DNA of 64,000 nt from Oceanibaculum indicum P24 (GTDB lineage Bacteria; Pseudomonadota; Alphaproteobacteria; Oceanibaculales; Oceanibaculaceae): positions 1 to 64,000 of the forward strand of contig NZ_AMRL01000019.1 of NCBI RefSeq assembly GCF_000299935.1, written 5' to 3'. Shown piece after piece: positions 16,872 through 27,011 of this stretch. A program made the translations under genes and the position numbers. Numbering within the stretch: position 1 is the stretch's first letter; each line of letters starts with the position of its first letter. A model generated the notes under the pieces. The model saw only the letters and a list, made by a program, of their open reading frames with translations, had not been told where the DNA came from and did not search any database.

Positions 16872-18401
16872 TCACGGCAGGAGGATAATCTCTCCGGCCT
16901 GACCCAGGGCGGCGGCCAGCGACTCGAGCCGCCGCTTCACCACATCGCCGCCCAGCGCGGCATGCGCCGGGGCAATGGCGAACTGCAGTTTGCCCAGCCC
17001 CGGCCGTAGCGGCGTGTCGCGCAGGATGCCGGGCGCACCGCCGGTGAAGGTGTGCGCCAGGCGCAGGGCGACGCCCAGCACCAGCGCCTGCTGGGCCTGC
17101 TCCTTGTCCAGCAGCTTCTTCGCGATCTCCGCCGCTGGAAGGTCGATATTGCCGACATAGCGCGCCATCAGCGCCAGCGCGACGAAGGCCCGGCCGGCAT
17201 GGTCGAAGCCGGGGATCGGCGCGCGCAGCACCTTCCAGAAGGCGTTTTCCGCGCGGTAGTCGGGATGTTCCGCCCAAGCGGTATCCGACAGGATGCAGGC
17301 AGCGTGGCGAAGCCGTCGGCGTAGCGGCGTGTCGTCGGGAAACAGCGGCGTCGTCCAGTCCAGCAGTTCTTCGCCATGCGGCGGGAAGCGTCCGGCAGCA
17401 GCGGCAATCTTGCGCGCCGATTCGATCAGCGGATCCAGCGCCTTGTCGGCGTCCGGGAGCAGGTCGAACAGGCAACCCTCGCGCAGGCCGTAGGCGGAGA
17501 AGACCACGCTCGACGGTTCGGCCAGCGTCAGCAGCCGGCGCATCAGCAACGCCGCCATCGGGATGGTGTCCAGCCGGCGCTTGGAAACGCCATTGATGGC
17601 CTTCAGGTCGGACTTCCCGATCTGCTGCAACCGGTCGAGGAATTCCACCAGTACCGGAGTCTGCAGTCGGTATTCATGGAGGATGTGCAGCGGATAACCG
17701 CTCATCTCCATATGCGCCTTGGCGATGGAGCGCCAGCCGCCGCCAACGGCATAGAGCGGCCGCCCCTTCAGGCCGGACAGCCAGGGCACGCTGGACAAAT
17801 GCTGGTCGATATGGGCGATCAGCTTCTTACGGTTCGGCGCCCCATCCAGCGCGGCCAACCGTAAGGGCCCCAGCGGCAGGGTCGTCTGCTGGCCGATATT
17901 GCCGACACGCAGATCGACCAGCTCCATGCTGCCGCCGCCGAGATCGCCGGCCATACCATCGGCCTGCGGCATCGCGCACAACACACCCAGCGCTGAAAGC
18001 CGCGCCTCCTCCGTGCCTGAGAGGATGCGGATATCGAAGCCCAGCCGGCGTTCAACTTCTTCTACGAAAGCGGCACCGTTGCCGGCATCGCGCACGGCTG
18101 CGGTCGCCAGCACATGCAACGTGGTGACATTCATGCCGCGCGCCACGGCGGCGAAGCGCGCCAGGCTATCAAAGGCAGCCGCCACGCCCTCTTCCGAAAG
18201 CTGGTTGGTCTCGCTCAGACCCTTGCCGAGGCCGCACAGCGCCTTCTCGTTGAACAGCGGCAGAAAGCCGCGTTCCAGCCGGTCATAGACCACGAGGCGG
18301 ATGGAGTTGGAACCGATGTCGATGACACCGACATGGCCACCGGTTCCAAACGTGCCGGTATTCAGCCCAAGGGCCGGATCGTCGATCCGTTTTTCCTGCA
18401 T
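16872..18401 (-). CDS. ppx: Exopolyphosphatase (Ppx/GppA family)
   Basis: A 509-residue member of the Ppx/GppA actin-like ATPase superfamily that cleaves terminal phosphate from polyphosphate or hydrolyses pppGpp. The N-terminal phosphate-binding motif VGVIDIGSNSIRLVVYDRL is seen at about 24-42, and MAGDLGGGSMELVDL near 155 is the second phosphate loop. RRLDTIPMAALLMRRLL marks the family region in the middle. The C-terminal HD-like domain is about 325-500. It lies 28 bases downstream of ppk, so the two genes set polyphosphate levels from one transcript. Confidence 0.92.
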   Translation of the reverse strand: MQEKRIDDPALGLNTGTFGTGGHVGVIDIGSNSIRLVVYDRLERGFLPLFNEKALCGLGKGLSETNQLSEEGVAAAFDSLARFAAVARGMNVTTLHVLATAAVRDAGNGAAFVEEVERRLGFDIRILSGTEEARLSALGVLCAMPQADGMAGDLGGGSMELVDLRVGNIGQQTTLPLGPLRLAALDGAPNRKKLIAHIDQHLSSVPWLSGLKGRPLYAVGGGWRSIAKAHMEMSGYPLHILHEYRLQTPVLVEFLDRLQQIGKSDLKAINGVSKRRLDTIPMAALLMRRLLTLAEPSSVVFSAYGLREGCLFDLLPDADKALDPLIESARKIAAAAGRFPPHGEELLDWTTPLFPDDTPLRRRLRHAACILSDTAWAEHPDYRAENAFWKVLRAPIPGFDHAGRAFVALALMARYVGNIDLPAAEIAKKLLDKEQAQQALVLGVALRLAHTFTGGAPGILRDTPLRPGLGKLQFAIAPAHAALGGDVVKRRLESLAAALGQAGEIILLP

Positions 18402-18429
18402 TGCGTCCTAAGTCGCGTTCCGATGCGGA

Positions 18430-20583
18430 TCAGCTCACCACCAAACGCGGCAGTGGTTGCGACTTCTTAAGGGCACTGCCCCGGCCGGACAAGCTTGGAT
18501 TCGTCATGAAGTAGTGATGGGCGTTGAAATCCCCCTCCCCGGCGGACAGGCGGCTGTACGTGCCATCGGGGCGCAGGCGCCAGCTTTGCTGCACATCCTT
18601 CAGGTTGGCGACCATGATCTGGTCGAGGATCTGCTCGTGCACCGTGGGGTTGTCGATCAGCACCAGCGTCTCGACGCGGCGGTCCATATTCCGCTGCATC
18701 CAGTCGGCGGAAGAGATGAACAGCTTGTTCTCCGGCGAGGGCATCGGATGGCCGTTGGCGAAGCAGGCGATCCGGCCATGCTCCAGGAAGCGGCCGACGA
18801 TGCTCTTCACCCGGATATTCTCCGACAGCCCCTTGATGCCCGGACGCAGGCAGCAAATCCCGCGGATCACCAGCTCGACCGGCACGCCAGCCTGCGAGGC
18901 ACCGTAGAGCGCATCGATCAGCTTCTCATCGACCAGCGAGTTCAGCTTCACCCAGATGCCCGCCGGCTTGCCCACCTTTGCGTTACGCACCTCGTTGCGG
19001 ATCTGGGCCAGCAGCGTGTCGCGCAGGCTGAACGGCGCCATCGCCAGCTTCGACAGCTTCGCCGGCTGGGCATAGCCGGTCATGAAGTTGAACACGCTGG
19101 CGGCGTCCTGGCACAGCTCCGGGTCGCAGGTGAAGAAGGACAGGTCGGTGTAGATCTTGGCCGTCACCGGATGATAATTGCCGGTGCCGAAATGGCAGTA
19201 GGAGCGCAAGCTGCCGCCCTCGCGGCGCACCACCAGCGAGACCTTGGCGTGGGTCTTAAGGTCCATGAAGCCATAGACCACCTGGCAGCCGGCGCGCTCC
19301 AGATCGCGCGCCCAGCGGATGTTCGCCTCCTCGTCGAAACGCGCCTTCAGCTCCACCATGGCGGTGACCGACTTGCCGCTCTCGGCCGCCTCGATCAGCG
19401 CCTTCACGATGGGCGAGTCCTGCGAGGTGCGGTACAGCGTCTGCTTGATCGCGATGACCGCCGGGTCGCGCGCAGCCTGGCGCAAGAACTGCACCACCAC
19501 GTCGAAGCTCTCGAACGGGTGATGCACCACGATGTCCTTGTGCCGGATCGCCGCGAAGCAATCGCCGCCGAAATCGCGGATACGTTCGGGGAATCGGGCA
19601 TTGAACGGCTTGAACAGAAGATCGCTGCGCTCCGAAACGATCAGCTGCGACAGATCGTCGATGCCGATCATCTCCTCCAACGAGAACACATCCTGCGGCC
19701 CCACCCCTAGCTGATCGACGACGAAGCCGCGCAGATCGTCCGGCATGCTGCCATTCACGGTCAGCCGGATCACGCTGCCGCGCCGGCGCCGGCGCAGGGC
19801 GCTCTCGAACAGGCGGACCAGATCTTCCGCCTCCTCGTCGATTTCCATTTCGCTGTCGCGCAGCACGCGGAAGATGCCGCTGCCCAGCAGCTCGAACCCC
19901 GGGAACAGCTTCTCGTAGAACTGCACGATGAGATGTTCCAGCGGCAGGAAGCGGATCGCCGCCCCCGGCAGGCGGATGAAACGGCCGATCTGCGGCGGCA
20001 TCGGTACCAGCGCCTCCAGCCGGCGCTTGTCGGAACCACGCTGCAGCTGCAGCACGATGGCCTTGCCCTTGTTCGGCAGAAATGGGAAGGGATGCGCCGG
20101 ATCGACCGCCAGCGGCGTCAGCGTCGGGAATACCTGTTCCATGAAATAGCGTTCCAGCCATTTCTGGTCGGTCCGGCTGACCTGCGCCCACTCGATCACG
20201 GCGAGGCCGACCGCCCGCAGCTCCTCACGCAATGCACGCCAGCAGCTCTGCTGCTCGGTCACCAGCTTCGCGGTGGCCTGCCAGATCGCATCCAGCTGCT
20301 GCGCCGGGGTCAGCCCGTCCTGACTCTGTGTATTCACATTCGCCTCGACCTGGCCCTTCAGGCCGGCGACGCGGACCATGTAGAACTCGTCGAGGTTGGA
20401 GGAGGAAATCGACAGGAAGCGCAGCCGTTCCAGCAGCGGGTGCTTCGTGTTCCCCGCCTCTTCCAGAACCCGGCCGTTGAAGCCCAGCCAGGACAGTTCA
20501 CGGTTGAAGAACCGCTTGGGGGAATGGATATCCACCGCGTCGGCAGTCTCGATCTCGGCTGTCGTCACGTCTGTCTCCTCCAT
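18430..20583 (-). CDS. ppk: Polyphosphate kinase 1
   Basis: A 717-residue enzyme that polymerises the gamma-phosphate of ATP into polyphosphate. Domain order is normal: an N-terminal helical domain ([19 protein letters not shown]), a head domain, then two PLD-like catalytic domains. The phosphorylated histidine region is [20 protein letters not shown] (about 440-460), and [15 protein letters not shown] belongs to the second catalytic domain. The N-terminal ATG at 20583 follows a GGAGGAG-type Shine-Dalgarno. Upstream on the same strand lies the SDR gene. Confidence 0.97.
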   Translation of the reverse strand: MEETDVTTAEIETADAVDIHSPKRFFNRELSWLGFNGRVLEEAGNTKHPLLERLRFLSISSSNLDEFYMVRVAGLKGQVEANVNTQSQDGLTPAQQLDAIWQATAKLVTEQQSCWRALREELRAVGLAVIEWAQVSRTDQKWLERYFMEQVFPTLTPLAVDPAHPFPFLPNKGKAIVLQLQRGSDKRRLEALVPMPPQIGRFIRLPGAAIRFLPLEHLIVQFYEKLFPGFELLGSGIFRVLRDSEMEIDEEAEDLVRLFESALRRRRRGSVIRLTVNGSMPDDLRGFVVDQLGVGPQDVFSLEEMIGIDDLSQLIVSERSDLLFKPFNARFPERIRDFGGDCFAAIRHKDIVVHHPFESFDVVVQFLRQAARDPAVIAIKQTLYRTSQDSPIVKALIEAAESGKSVTAMVELKARFDEEANIRWARDLERAGCQVVYGFMDLKTHAKVSLVVRREGGSLRSYCHFGTGNYHPVTAKIYTDLSFFTCDPELCQDAASVFNFMTGYAQPAKLSKLAMAPFSLRDTLLAQIRNEVRNAKVGKPAGIWVKLNSLVDEKLIDALYGASQAGVPVELVIRGICCLRPGIKGLSENIRVKSIVGRFLEHGRIACFANGHPMPSPENKLFISSADWMQRNMDRRVETLVLIDNPTVHEQILDQIMVANLKDVQQSWRLRPDGTYSRLSAGEGDFNAHHYFMTNPSLSGRGSALKKSQPLPRLVVS

Positions 20584-20697
20584 TCCATAGTGCCGGCGGC
20601 AACCGGGCCGTATCCTACCCCTTCAAATACCACGGGGCCGGGGCAGTGTCATGCAAGCCCCGGCCCCGCAGCGTGACGGTTTCGTGAAGTTTTCGGC

Positions 20698-21477
20698 TTA
20701 CAGCGTGCCGTTATAGGCGCCGCCATCCATCACCAGGTTCTGCCCGGTGACGAAGCCGGAATGGCTGCTGCAGAAATAGGCGCAGGCAACGCCGAATTCC
20801 TCGATGGTGCCGAACCGGCCGGCCGGATTCTGCTGACGGCGGGAATCCAGCACCTCGTCGATGCTCTTGCCGGCCTGCTTGGCGGCACCCTCGGCCGTCT
20901 TGCGCACGCGGTCGGTCTCGAACGGGCCGGGCAGCAGATTGTTGATCGTCACATTATGCTTCACGATCTGCCGCGACAGGCCGGCGACGAAGCCGGTCAG
21001 GCCGGCGCGTGCACCATTCGACATGCCGAGGATCGGAATCGGCGACTTCACCGAGGCCGAGGTGATGTTCACGATGCGCCCGAACTTGCGCGAGATCATG
21101 CCGTCCACCGTCGCCTTGATCAGCTCGATCGGCGTCAGCATGTTGTCGTTAATCGCCTTGTTCCAGTCATCCAGTGACCAGTCGCGGAAATCGCCCGGGG
21201 GCGGGCCACCGGCATTGTTCACCAGAATGTCCGGGTTCGGGCAGGCCGCCAGAAGCTTGGCCCGGCCTTCCGGGGTGGTGACGTCACAGGCAATTGCGGT
21301 CACCTTAGCGCCGGTCTCCTTGCGTATTTCCTCGGCGGTGGCCTCCAGTGCTTCCGCGCCGCGGGCGGAGATCACCAGTTCGACCCCCTCGCCGGCCAGC
21401 GCCAGCGCGCAGCCCTTGCCCAGCCCCTTGCTGGAGGCGCAGACAATCGCCTTGCGGCCCTTGATACCCATATCCAT
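20698..21477 (-). CDS. Atypical short-chain dehydrogenase/reductase
   Basis: A 259-residue SDR with a normal Rossmann nucleotide loop (VCASSKGLGKGCALALA, about 12-28), NNAGGPPPGDF near 90 and FVTGQNLVMDGGAYNG at the C-terminus. The active-site segment reads ITSASVKSPIPILGMSNGAR, followed by AGLTGF, so the canonical YxxxK appears as SxxxR. A sub-group of SDR proteins carries this SN..R variant. The reaction is therefore uncertain, and the 3-oxoacyl-ACP reductase name often given to such proteins should not be assumed. It lies 3 bases downstream of the hda-like gene and is part of the same leftward operon. Confidence 0.8.
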   Translation of the reverse strand: MDMGIKGRKAIVCASSKGLGKGCALALAGEGVELVISARGAEALEATAEEIRKETGAKVTAIACDVTTPEGRAKLLAACPNPDILVNNAGGPPPGDFRDWSLDDWNKAINDNMLTPIELIKATVDGMISRKFGRIVNITSASVKSPIPILGMSNGARAGLTGFVAGLSRQIVKHNVTINNLLPGPFETDRVRKTAEGAAKQAGKSIDEVLDSRRQQNPAGRFGTIEEFGVACAYFCSSHSGFVTGQNLVMDGGAYNGTL

Positions 21478-21480
21478 GGA

Positions 21481-22215
21481 TCAGTTTCCTTCCTGTTCGT
21501 TGTCATCGTCCCGCCGCGCCGGCATGTCCGTTTCCTCCGGCCAATCCTGCGAGAGGATTTCGCGCGCCAGCGGCACCGTGATGTTGCGCCGGGAGGCAAG
21601 CGCCGCCCGGTCCAGCCGGTCAACGATGGCGCGCAGGGAGGCGAAGGAACGTTCGATGCGGGGCAACAGGAACTGCACAAGGTCCTGACTTACCATGAGC
21701 TGACGGTCGGCGAACAGCTTTACCATGACAGCCGCCAGCAGCGGCTCATCCGGCGCGCCGAGCCCCACAGCCGGCAGGGCTGCCAGCCTGGAATGCAGGT
21801 CGGGCAGCCGCGCCGCCAGCCGCGCCGGCGCGTCGCGCATGGTCAGCAGCAGATGGCCGTTACGTTCCCCCAGCAGGTTCAGCAGATGCAAGAGGCCGCG
21901 CTCATCCGACACCCGGTCGGCATCGTCCAGCACCAGCGCGGTCGCCTCCCCCAGCAGTGCCGGCACTGCCGCCTGCGACACCGCGGAGGCATCGGTGCGC
22001 CGGGCACCGCTGATGCTCTGCCAGACAGAGGCCAGGTGCGTCTTGCCGCAACCCGCCGGGCCATAGATCACCAGCGCATGCGGCAGACGGCCGACACGCG
22101 GCCAGTCCGGCCAGCGATCCAGCCAGGTGACGGCGTCTGCGTTGCTGTCGGCCACGAGAAAATCCTCCCGCCCCAGCGCGGGCCGGTGCGGCAGATCGAA
22201 GGCAAGCTGTTTCAT
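21481..22215 (-). CDS. hdaA: DnaA-related ATPase, Hda/HdaA-like
   Basis: A 244-residue protein related to the AAA+ domain of DnaA. The Walker A motif is YGPAGCGKTHLASVW (about 51-65) and Walker B is TALVLDDADRV (about 92-102). FADRQLMVSQDLVQFLLPRI and SFASLRAIVDRLDRAALA form the C-terminal lid. There is no DNA-binding domain IV. The N-terminal KQLAFDLPH resembles the QL-type clamp-binding motif of Hda, which with the sliding clamp promotes hydrolysis of DnaA-ATP after initiation. Its start overlaps the stop of the upstream transporter gene by 4 bases. Confidence 0.85.
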   Translation of the reverse strand: MKQLAFDLPHRPALGREDFLVADSNADAVTWLDRWPDWPRVGRLPHALVIYGPAGCGKTHLASVWQSISGARRTDASAVSQAAVPALLGEATALVLDDADRVSDERGLLHLLNLLGERNGHLLLTMRDAPARLAARLPDLHSRLAALPAVGLGAPDEPLLAAVMVKLFADRQLMVSQDLVQFLLPRIERSFASLRAIVDRLDRAALASRRNITVPLAREILSQDWPEETDMPARRDDDNEQEGN

Positions 22216-23324
22216 GGTAAATCGTCGTTCGACAGATCGTCAGCCTGTGTCTTCTGCCCCGGTACCGGGCGGCCGCGATGCTCATAGAGCGGGCTTTGCA
22301 AATATTGCTGGATGGCAAAGCGCGCCATGACGCCGACCACGGCGGCGACCGGCACCGCGACCAGCACGCCGACAAAGCCGAACAGCGCACCGCCTGCCAG
22401 CAGCGCGAACATCACCCAGACCGGATGCAGCCCCACCTTGTCGCCAACCAGGTTCGGCGTCAGCAGATTGCCCTCGATGGCCTGGCCGGCGACGAAGATC
22501 GCCGCCACCGCGATCACCCAGGTCAGGTCGCCGAACTGCACCAGCGCCAGGCCGATGCTGGCGATCCCGCCTACAATGGAGCCGACGAAGGGAATGAAGG
22601 AGATCACCCCGGCAAACAGGCCGATGACCAGACCGAAATCCAAGCCGACCAGCGTCAGGCCGATGGCATAGAACAGCCCCAGCAGCAGGCAGACCATCGC
22701 CTGGCCGCGCACAAAGCCGGACAGGGTTTCGTCGATCTGCCGGGCAAGGTCGCGGATGGTCGGTGCCTGCTCGCGCGGCAGCCAGCCATCCACCCGCTCG
22801 ACGATGCGGTCCCAGTCCCGCAACAGGTAGAAGGCGACGATGGGCGTGATGAGGATCAGCGATAGGATATTGGCAACCGCCGCACCGCCACTGATGACAT
22901 TGCCGACGACACCCGCCGCCCATTTCAGCACCGCGCCGGAGGAACCGAGAATATCCGACATGCCGCTGTCCGGTTTGTCCGCCAGCCGGCGCTGCACCTC
23001 CGCCACCAGCGGCGTCAGCCTTTCGTACAGCACGTCCAGGTAGCCCGGCAGCCGCTCGCCCAGCCGGACCGCCTGATCGTGCAGCAGCGGCACCAGCAGG
23101 ATGACAAGCAGGACGAAGAAGGCAAAGAACAGCAGCAGCGCCAGCATGGTGCCCAGCCAGCGCGGCAGCCGCACCCGTTCCATCCGGTCCACGACAGGAT
23201 CGAGGAAATAGGCGACCGCCATGCCGGCGACGAAGGGCAGCAGGATGTCGCCCAGCAGATACAGCGCCGCCATGAGCGCGAGGATCGCCAGCAGCCAGAA
23301 GCTCGCGCGTTGCCGAAGGGTCAT
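22212..23324 (-). CDS. AI-2E family transporter-like membrane protein
   Basis: A 370-residue membrane protein of the AI-2E/PerM family with about eight hydrophobic segments: LLAILALMAALYLLGDILLP near the N-terminus, FFAFFVLLVILLVPLLH near 70-90, and several in the C-terminal half. FIPFVGSIVGGIASIGLALV and HPVWVMFALLAGGALFGFVG are the typical family segments. Members have been linked to export of quorum signals or to Na+/H+ antiport; the substrate here is unknown. Its position next to hda and a CDP-alcohol phosphatidyltransferase is common in alphaproteobacteria. The start shares one base with the upstream stop (TAATG). Confidence 0.88.
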   Translation of the reverse strand: MTLRQRASFWLLAILALMAALYLLGDILLPFVAGMAVAYFLDPVVDRMERVRLPRWLGTMLALLLFFAFFVLLVILLVPLLHDQAVRLGERLPGYLDVLYERLTPLVAEVQRRLADKPDSGMSDILGSSGAVLKWAAGVVGNVISGGAAVANILSLILITPIVAFYLLRDWDRIVERVDGWLPREQAPTIRDLARQIDETLSGFVRGQAMVCLLLGLFYAIGLTLVGLDFGLVIGLFAGVISFIPFVGSIVGGIASIGLALVQFGDLTWVIAVAAIFVAGQAIEGNLLTPNLVGDKVGLHPVWVMFALLAGGALFGFVGVLVAVPVAAVVGVMARFAIQQYLQSPLYEHRGRPVPGQKTQADDLSNDDLP

Positions 23325-23917
23325 TACTGGCGTTCTCCCACCATGGCGCGGCTACCCCATATCCAGACATAAGCTGCCCCGGAAAACAGCGTGGTACAGG
23401 CAACCAGCACGGTCATCACCTCCACCGACCAGCCGGCAATCCAGGGATAGTCCGGCTGTGCCAGCGCCTTGCCGCCCAGCACGGCCAGAACAAGCCCGAC
23501 CTGCGCCACCGTATTGGCCTTGGAAATCAGCAAGGGCGCCATGGCCACCTTATACCCCATTGTCTGCAGCAGGATGACGCCGCCCACGATCAGCATATCG
23601 CGGAACACCACCAGAATGACCAGCCAGTTCGGCAGCGAGCCCAGATACCCCAGCGTCACATAGACCGACATCAGCAGCGCCTTGTCGGCAATCGGGTCGA
23701 TATAGCCGCCAAACTCCGTCCGTGCATTGAACCGCCGGGCGAGATAGCCGTCCACCGCGTCGCTGACGCCGGCCAGCAGGAACAGCCACAGCGCCAGATC
23801 GCCACTGCCATCGAGCAAGGCCCAGATCACCACCGGTACGATTCCGATGCGGGCGAGGCTGATCAGATTGGGGAGCACATAGAGGAAGGACACCGGGCGG
23901 GCCTCCAAAGAGTACAC
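23324..23917 (-). CDS. CDP-alcohol phosphatidyltransferase
   Basis: A 197-residue membrane enzyme with about five transmembrane segments. The family signature D-G-x2-A-R-x8-G-x3-D-x3-D is fully present as VDGYLARRFNARTEFGGYID and PIADK (about 53-77). It transfers a phosphatidyl group from CDP-diacylglycerol to an alcohol. The size and motif resemble PgsA (glycerol-3-phosphate acceptor) or cardiolipin synthase-type enzymes; the acceptor cannot be settled from sequence alone. It is the second gene of the leftward operon led by the DUF2066 gene. Confidence 0.88.
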   Translation of the reverse strand: MYSLEARPVSFLYVLPNLISLARIGIVPVVIWALLDGSGDLALWLFLLAGVSDAVDGYLARRFNARTEFGGYIDPIADKALLMSVYVTLGYLGSLPNWLVILVVFRDMLIVGGVILLQTMGYKVAMAPLLISKANTVAQVGLVLAVLGGKALAQPDYPWIAGWSVEVMTVLVACTTLFSGAAYVWIWGSRAMVGERQ

Positions 23918-23971
23918 GGCACTGTCGCACAGCCGCCTGCCAGGCGTCAGCCGTCATTGCGCTGTGAAGCG

Positions 23972-25102
23972 TCATTGCGCCGAGAGACGCCAGGCAGAAC
24001 CTCCCGCCGCAAGCGGGTCTGAAGCCAGGGACAGGCCGCGTTGTGCCAGGGCGACGCGCAGCTGCTCGGGCTGGCCGGCATACCACAGCACGATCTCGGC
24101 CTCGCCACGCGACAGGGCGACCAGATCCTGACGGCGGATCATGCCGATCTCGGCCAGTTTCCGGCGCAGCGCCGTCCATTGCTCCAGCCCCGAGACAGCG
24201 GTGACAACCGCCAGCCGGTTTTCCAGCCCGGGCCTAACGGCGGTCGCATTCTTCCAGGCTTCATCCAGGCGGCTGGAAACCTGACGCACGGCGCGCGCGA
24301 ACATCTCCGACCCGGTCTCCCCGGAAGCGGCGGTGACGCGTTCGCTGCGTGTTTCCGGCTCGCCCGCGGCATCGTAGCGGGTGAAACGGATATCGAGCGC
24401 CTGCTGCCCGCCGGATTCTGCCGGGCTGGCAATGGCCACCAGGTTCGCCACCGCGCCATAGCGCCGCGCCATGGCGGACAGCCGCTCGCGATCGCCGGCT
24501 TCCGCCTGCTCCGCCGACAGGCCGACCAGATCGGCAGTATCGGCCAGCGGCACCAGTACCGGCACCAGAGCCTGGCCAAGGCTGGCGCGCTCCCAGGCCT
24601 CACGCCAGGGATTCGGGTCTTCCCACAGCAGCATGCCGGAGTCCGGCGACTGCCAGAGCGGCAGCACCAGCACCGGCTGGCTGGGCGTCGTCACCGACGG
24701 GAGGTCGGCGCGCGCCAGCAGGGCCTGAATCTCGGCCGGGTTGAAGCGCACCACCATTTTGGCGATATAGCGCACGCCAGACGCCCGCTCGTCGCGCACC
24801 TCGAAGCCCTGCACCAGAGTATCCAGCGCCGCACCGGACGGAGCGGCTGGCAGCCTGCCGTGCACCGATTCCGGCGTCAGCTTCTCCAGCAGCATCCTGA
24901 AGGCGGCGCGCTGGCCTTCCGCATAGGCCTGCTCGCGCGCGGCAACGGCGCTGCCGGCCGTCACATCGACCGGCACGCCCTCCACCGTATAGAGCCTGGC
25001 AGCCGACTGCGCGGCAGCCGTCCCGGCCCCGGCCAGAAGCCCGCCAAGAGCCAGCAGGCCGATCAGAACGAGGTGGGCCGAAACCCTGTGGCGATGCACC
25101 AT
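23972..25102 (-). CDS. Exported DUF2066 protein
   Basis: A 376-residue protein with an N-terminal signal peptide (VLIGLLALGGLLAGAGTAAA, cleavage about 32). DUF2066-type sequence follows, for example VEGVPVDVTAGSAVAAREQA and RAAFRMLLEKLTPESVHGRL. It lacks membrane anchors apart from the signal and is probably periplasmic. No function is established. The gene order DUF2066, CDP-alcohol phosphatidyltransferase, AI-2E, hda is recurrent in this bacterial group, divergent from purM as here. Confidence 0.82.
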   Translation of the reverse strand: MVHRHRVSAHLVLIGLLALGGLLAGAGTAAAQSAARLYTVEGVPVDVTAGSAVAAREQAYAEGQRAAFRMLLEKLTPESVHGRLPAAPSGAALDTLVQGFEVRDERASGVRYIAKMVVRFNPAEIQALLARADLPSVTTPSQPVLVLPLWQSPDSGMLLWEDPNPWREAWERASLGQALVPVLVPLADTADLVGLSAEQAEAGDRERLSAMARRYGAVANLVAIASPAESGGQQALDIRFTRYDAAGEPETRSERVTAASGETGSEMFARAVRQVSSRLDEAWKNATAVRPGLENRLAVVTAVSGLEQWTALRRKLAEIGMIRRQDLVALSRGEAEIVLWYAGQPEQLRVALAQRGLSLASDPLAAGGSAWRLSAQ

Positions 25103-25248
25103 TGCAAAGCGTCCCGTATTCGTTATTGTCTGGCCGCCCGACGCTCCGGCACGGCCCTCTTGGGGTCATAACGGCCAGACGCGGCGCTTGATCCACTTAC
25201 TTCGCAAAATGGGGGCGAAGAGCACCCCATCGCAAGGGCTTATATCCG

Positions 25249-26373
25249 ATGGCGGGTGACGACACCACCAACCAGGCCTCCCAGAACCAGAAGGCCGGCC
25301 GAAACACCCTCACCTACCGCGATGCGGGTGTCGATATCGATGCCGGCGACGCGCTGGTCGAGGCGATCAAGCCGCTGGCCAAATCCACGGCGCGGCGCGG
25401 CGCCGATGCGGCGCTGGGCGGGTTCGGCGCGGCCTTCGACCTGAAGGCTGCCGGCTTCACCGATCCGATCCTGATCGCCGCGACCGACGGCGTTGGCACC
25501 AAGCTGAAGGTCGCCATCGACAGCGGCCATCACGCGACGGTTGGCATCGACCTCGTCGCCATGTGCGTGAACGACCTTGTCGTGCAAGGGGCGGAGCCGC
25601 TGTTCTTCCTGGATTATTACGCTACCGGCAAGTTGGAGCCGGCGGTCGCCCGCGATGTCGTCGCCGGTATCGCCGAGGGTTGCCGGCAGGCCGGCTGCGC
25701 GCTGATCGGCGGCGAGACGGCGGAAATGCCGGGCATGTACGGCAAGGGCGACTACGATCTTGCCGGCTTCGCCGTGGGTGCTGTCGAACGCGACCGGCTG
25801 CTGACCGGCGATGGTGCCGCCGAGGGCGATATCCTGCTGGGCCTTGCTTCCAGCGGCGTGCATTCCAACGGCTATTCGCTGGTGCGCCGCGTGGTCGCCG
25901 ATCTGGGCGTGGATTACGAATTCCCCGCACCCTTCGACATGGACCAGACGCTGGGCGCAGCGTTGCTGGCGCCGACCCGCATCTATGTGAAATCCTGCCT
26001 TGCCGCCATCGCTGCGGGCGGTAAGGACGGCGTTAAGGCGCTTGCGCATATCACCGGCGGCGGCCTGGTCGAGAATCTGCCGCGCGTCTTCCCCGACAGC
26101 CTGTCCGCCCATATCGACGGCACCAGCTGGGCCATCCCGCCGGTGTTCGGCTGGCTGGCGAAGGCCGGCGGCGTCGATCCCGCCGACATGCCGCGCACCT
26201 TCAACTGCGGCATCGGCATGGTGCTGGTGGTCGCCCCCAGTGCGGTCGAGACCGTCACCGCCGCCCTGGAGCAGGTTGGTGAGACGGTGTTCCGCATCGG
26301 CCGCATGGTCCCTCGCGAAGAGGCCGGCAAGCCCGTGCTGATCGACGGTCTGGAGGCACGGTGGAACGGCTGA
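25249..26373 (+). CDS. purM: Phosphoribosylformylglycinamidine cyclo-ligase (AIR synthetase)
   Basis: A 374-residue PurM-family ATPase that closes the imidazole ring in purine synthesis (FGAM to AIR). [58 protein letters not shown] and [13 protein letters not shown] are all standard motifs in the standard order. [16 protein letters not shown] and [14 protein letters not shown] follow in the second domain. Length is normal. The 146-base gap to the divergent DUF2066 gene holds no clear operator. The 3' end overlaps purN by 13 bases, so the two are coupled. Confidence 0.97.
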   Translation: MAGDDTTNQASQNQKAGRNTLTYRDAGVDIDAGDALVEAIKPLAKSTARRGADAALGGFGAAFDLKAAGFTDPILIAATDGVGTKLKVAIDSGHHATVGIDLVAMCVNDLVVQGAEPLFFLDYYATGKLEPAVARDVVAGIAEGCRQAGCALIGGETAEMPGMYGKGDYDLAGFAVGAVERDRLLTGDGAAEGDILLGLASSGVHSNGYSLVRRVVADLGVDYEFPAPFDMDQTLGAALLAPTRIYVKSCLAAIAAGGKDGVKALAHITGGGLVENLPRVFPDSLSAHIDGTSWAIPPVFGWLAKAGGVDPADMPRTFNCGIGMVLVVAPSAVETVTAALEQVGETVFRIGRMVPREEAGKPVLIDGLEARWNG

Positions 26374-27011
26374 AGGTCGCGGTGCTGATCTCCGGCCGGG
26401 GCAGCAACCTGCAATCGCTGATCGATGCCTGCGCGACCCCGGATTTTCCGGCGGAAATCGTGCTGGTGCTGTCCAACAAGGCAGATGCCTACGGGCTGAC
26501 CCGCGCCGAACAGGCCGGCATTCCGACCAGGGCAATCTCGCACAAGGGCTTCCCAGACCGCGACAGCTTCGACTCGGCGGTGCATGACGCCATCATTGCT
26601 GCCGGCGCCAATTTCGTCTGCCTGGCCGGCTTCATGCGGCTGCTGACGCCCGGCTTCGTCGGCAAGTGGCACGACCGGATGCTGAACATCCATCCCTCGC
26701 TGCTGCCGGCCTTCAAGGGGCTGCACAGCCATGAGCGCGCGATCGAGGCAGGCTGCCGCTTCACCGGCTGCACCGTGCATTTCGTGCGCGCCGAAATGGA
26801 TGACGGCCCCATCGTCGTGCAGGCCGCCGTGCCGATCCATCAGGACGACACGCCGGATGATCTGTCCGCCCGCGTACTGGAGGCAGAGCATCGCTGTTAT
26901 CCGCTGGCGCTGCGCCTGGTCGCCGAGGGCCGGGTGACCATCGAGGGCATGCGGGTGCTGGTGGACGGCATCGCCTCCCCCGCCGACCCCACGATCAACC
27001 CGCTGGGGTAG
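26361..27011 (+). CDS. purN: Phosphoribosylglycinamide formyltransferase
   Basis: A 216-residue folate-dependent transformylase that converts GAR to FGAR. Signature segments are [19 protein letters not shown] at the N-terminus, the catalytic region [20 protein letters not shown] (Asn and His), and [19 protein letters not shown] with the catalytic Asp. The start is GTG at 26361 inside the end of purM, which gives the normal N-terminus. It is followed by a repeat-rich gap. Confidence 0.96.
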   Translation: MERLKVAVLISGRGSNLQSLIDACATPDFPAEIVLVLSNKADAYGLTRAEQAGIPTRAISHKGFPDRDSFDSAVHDAIIAAGANFVCLAGFMRLLTPGFVGKWHDRMLNIHPSLLPAFKGLHSHERAIEAGCRFTGCTVHFVRAEMDDGPIVVQAAVPIHQDDTPDDLSARVLEAEHRCYPLALRLVAEGRVTIEGMRVLVDGIASPADPTINPLG

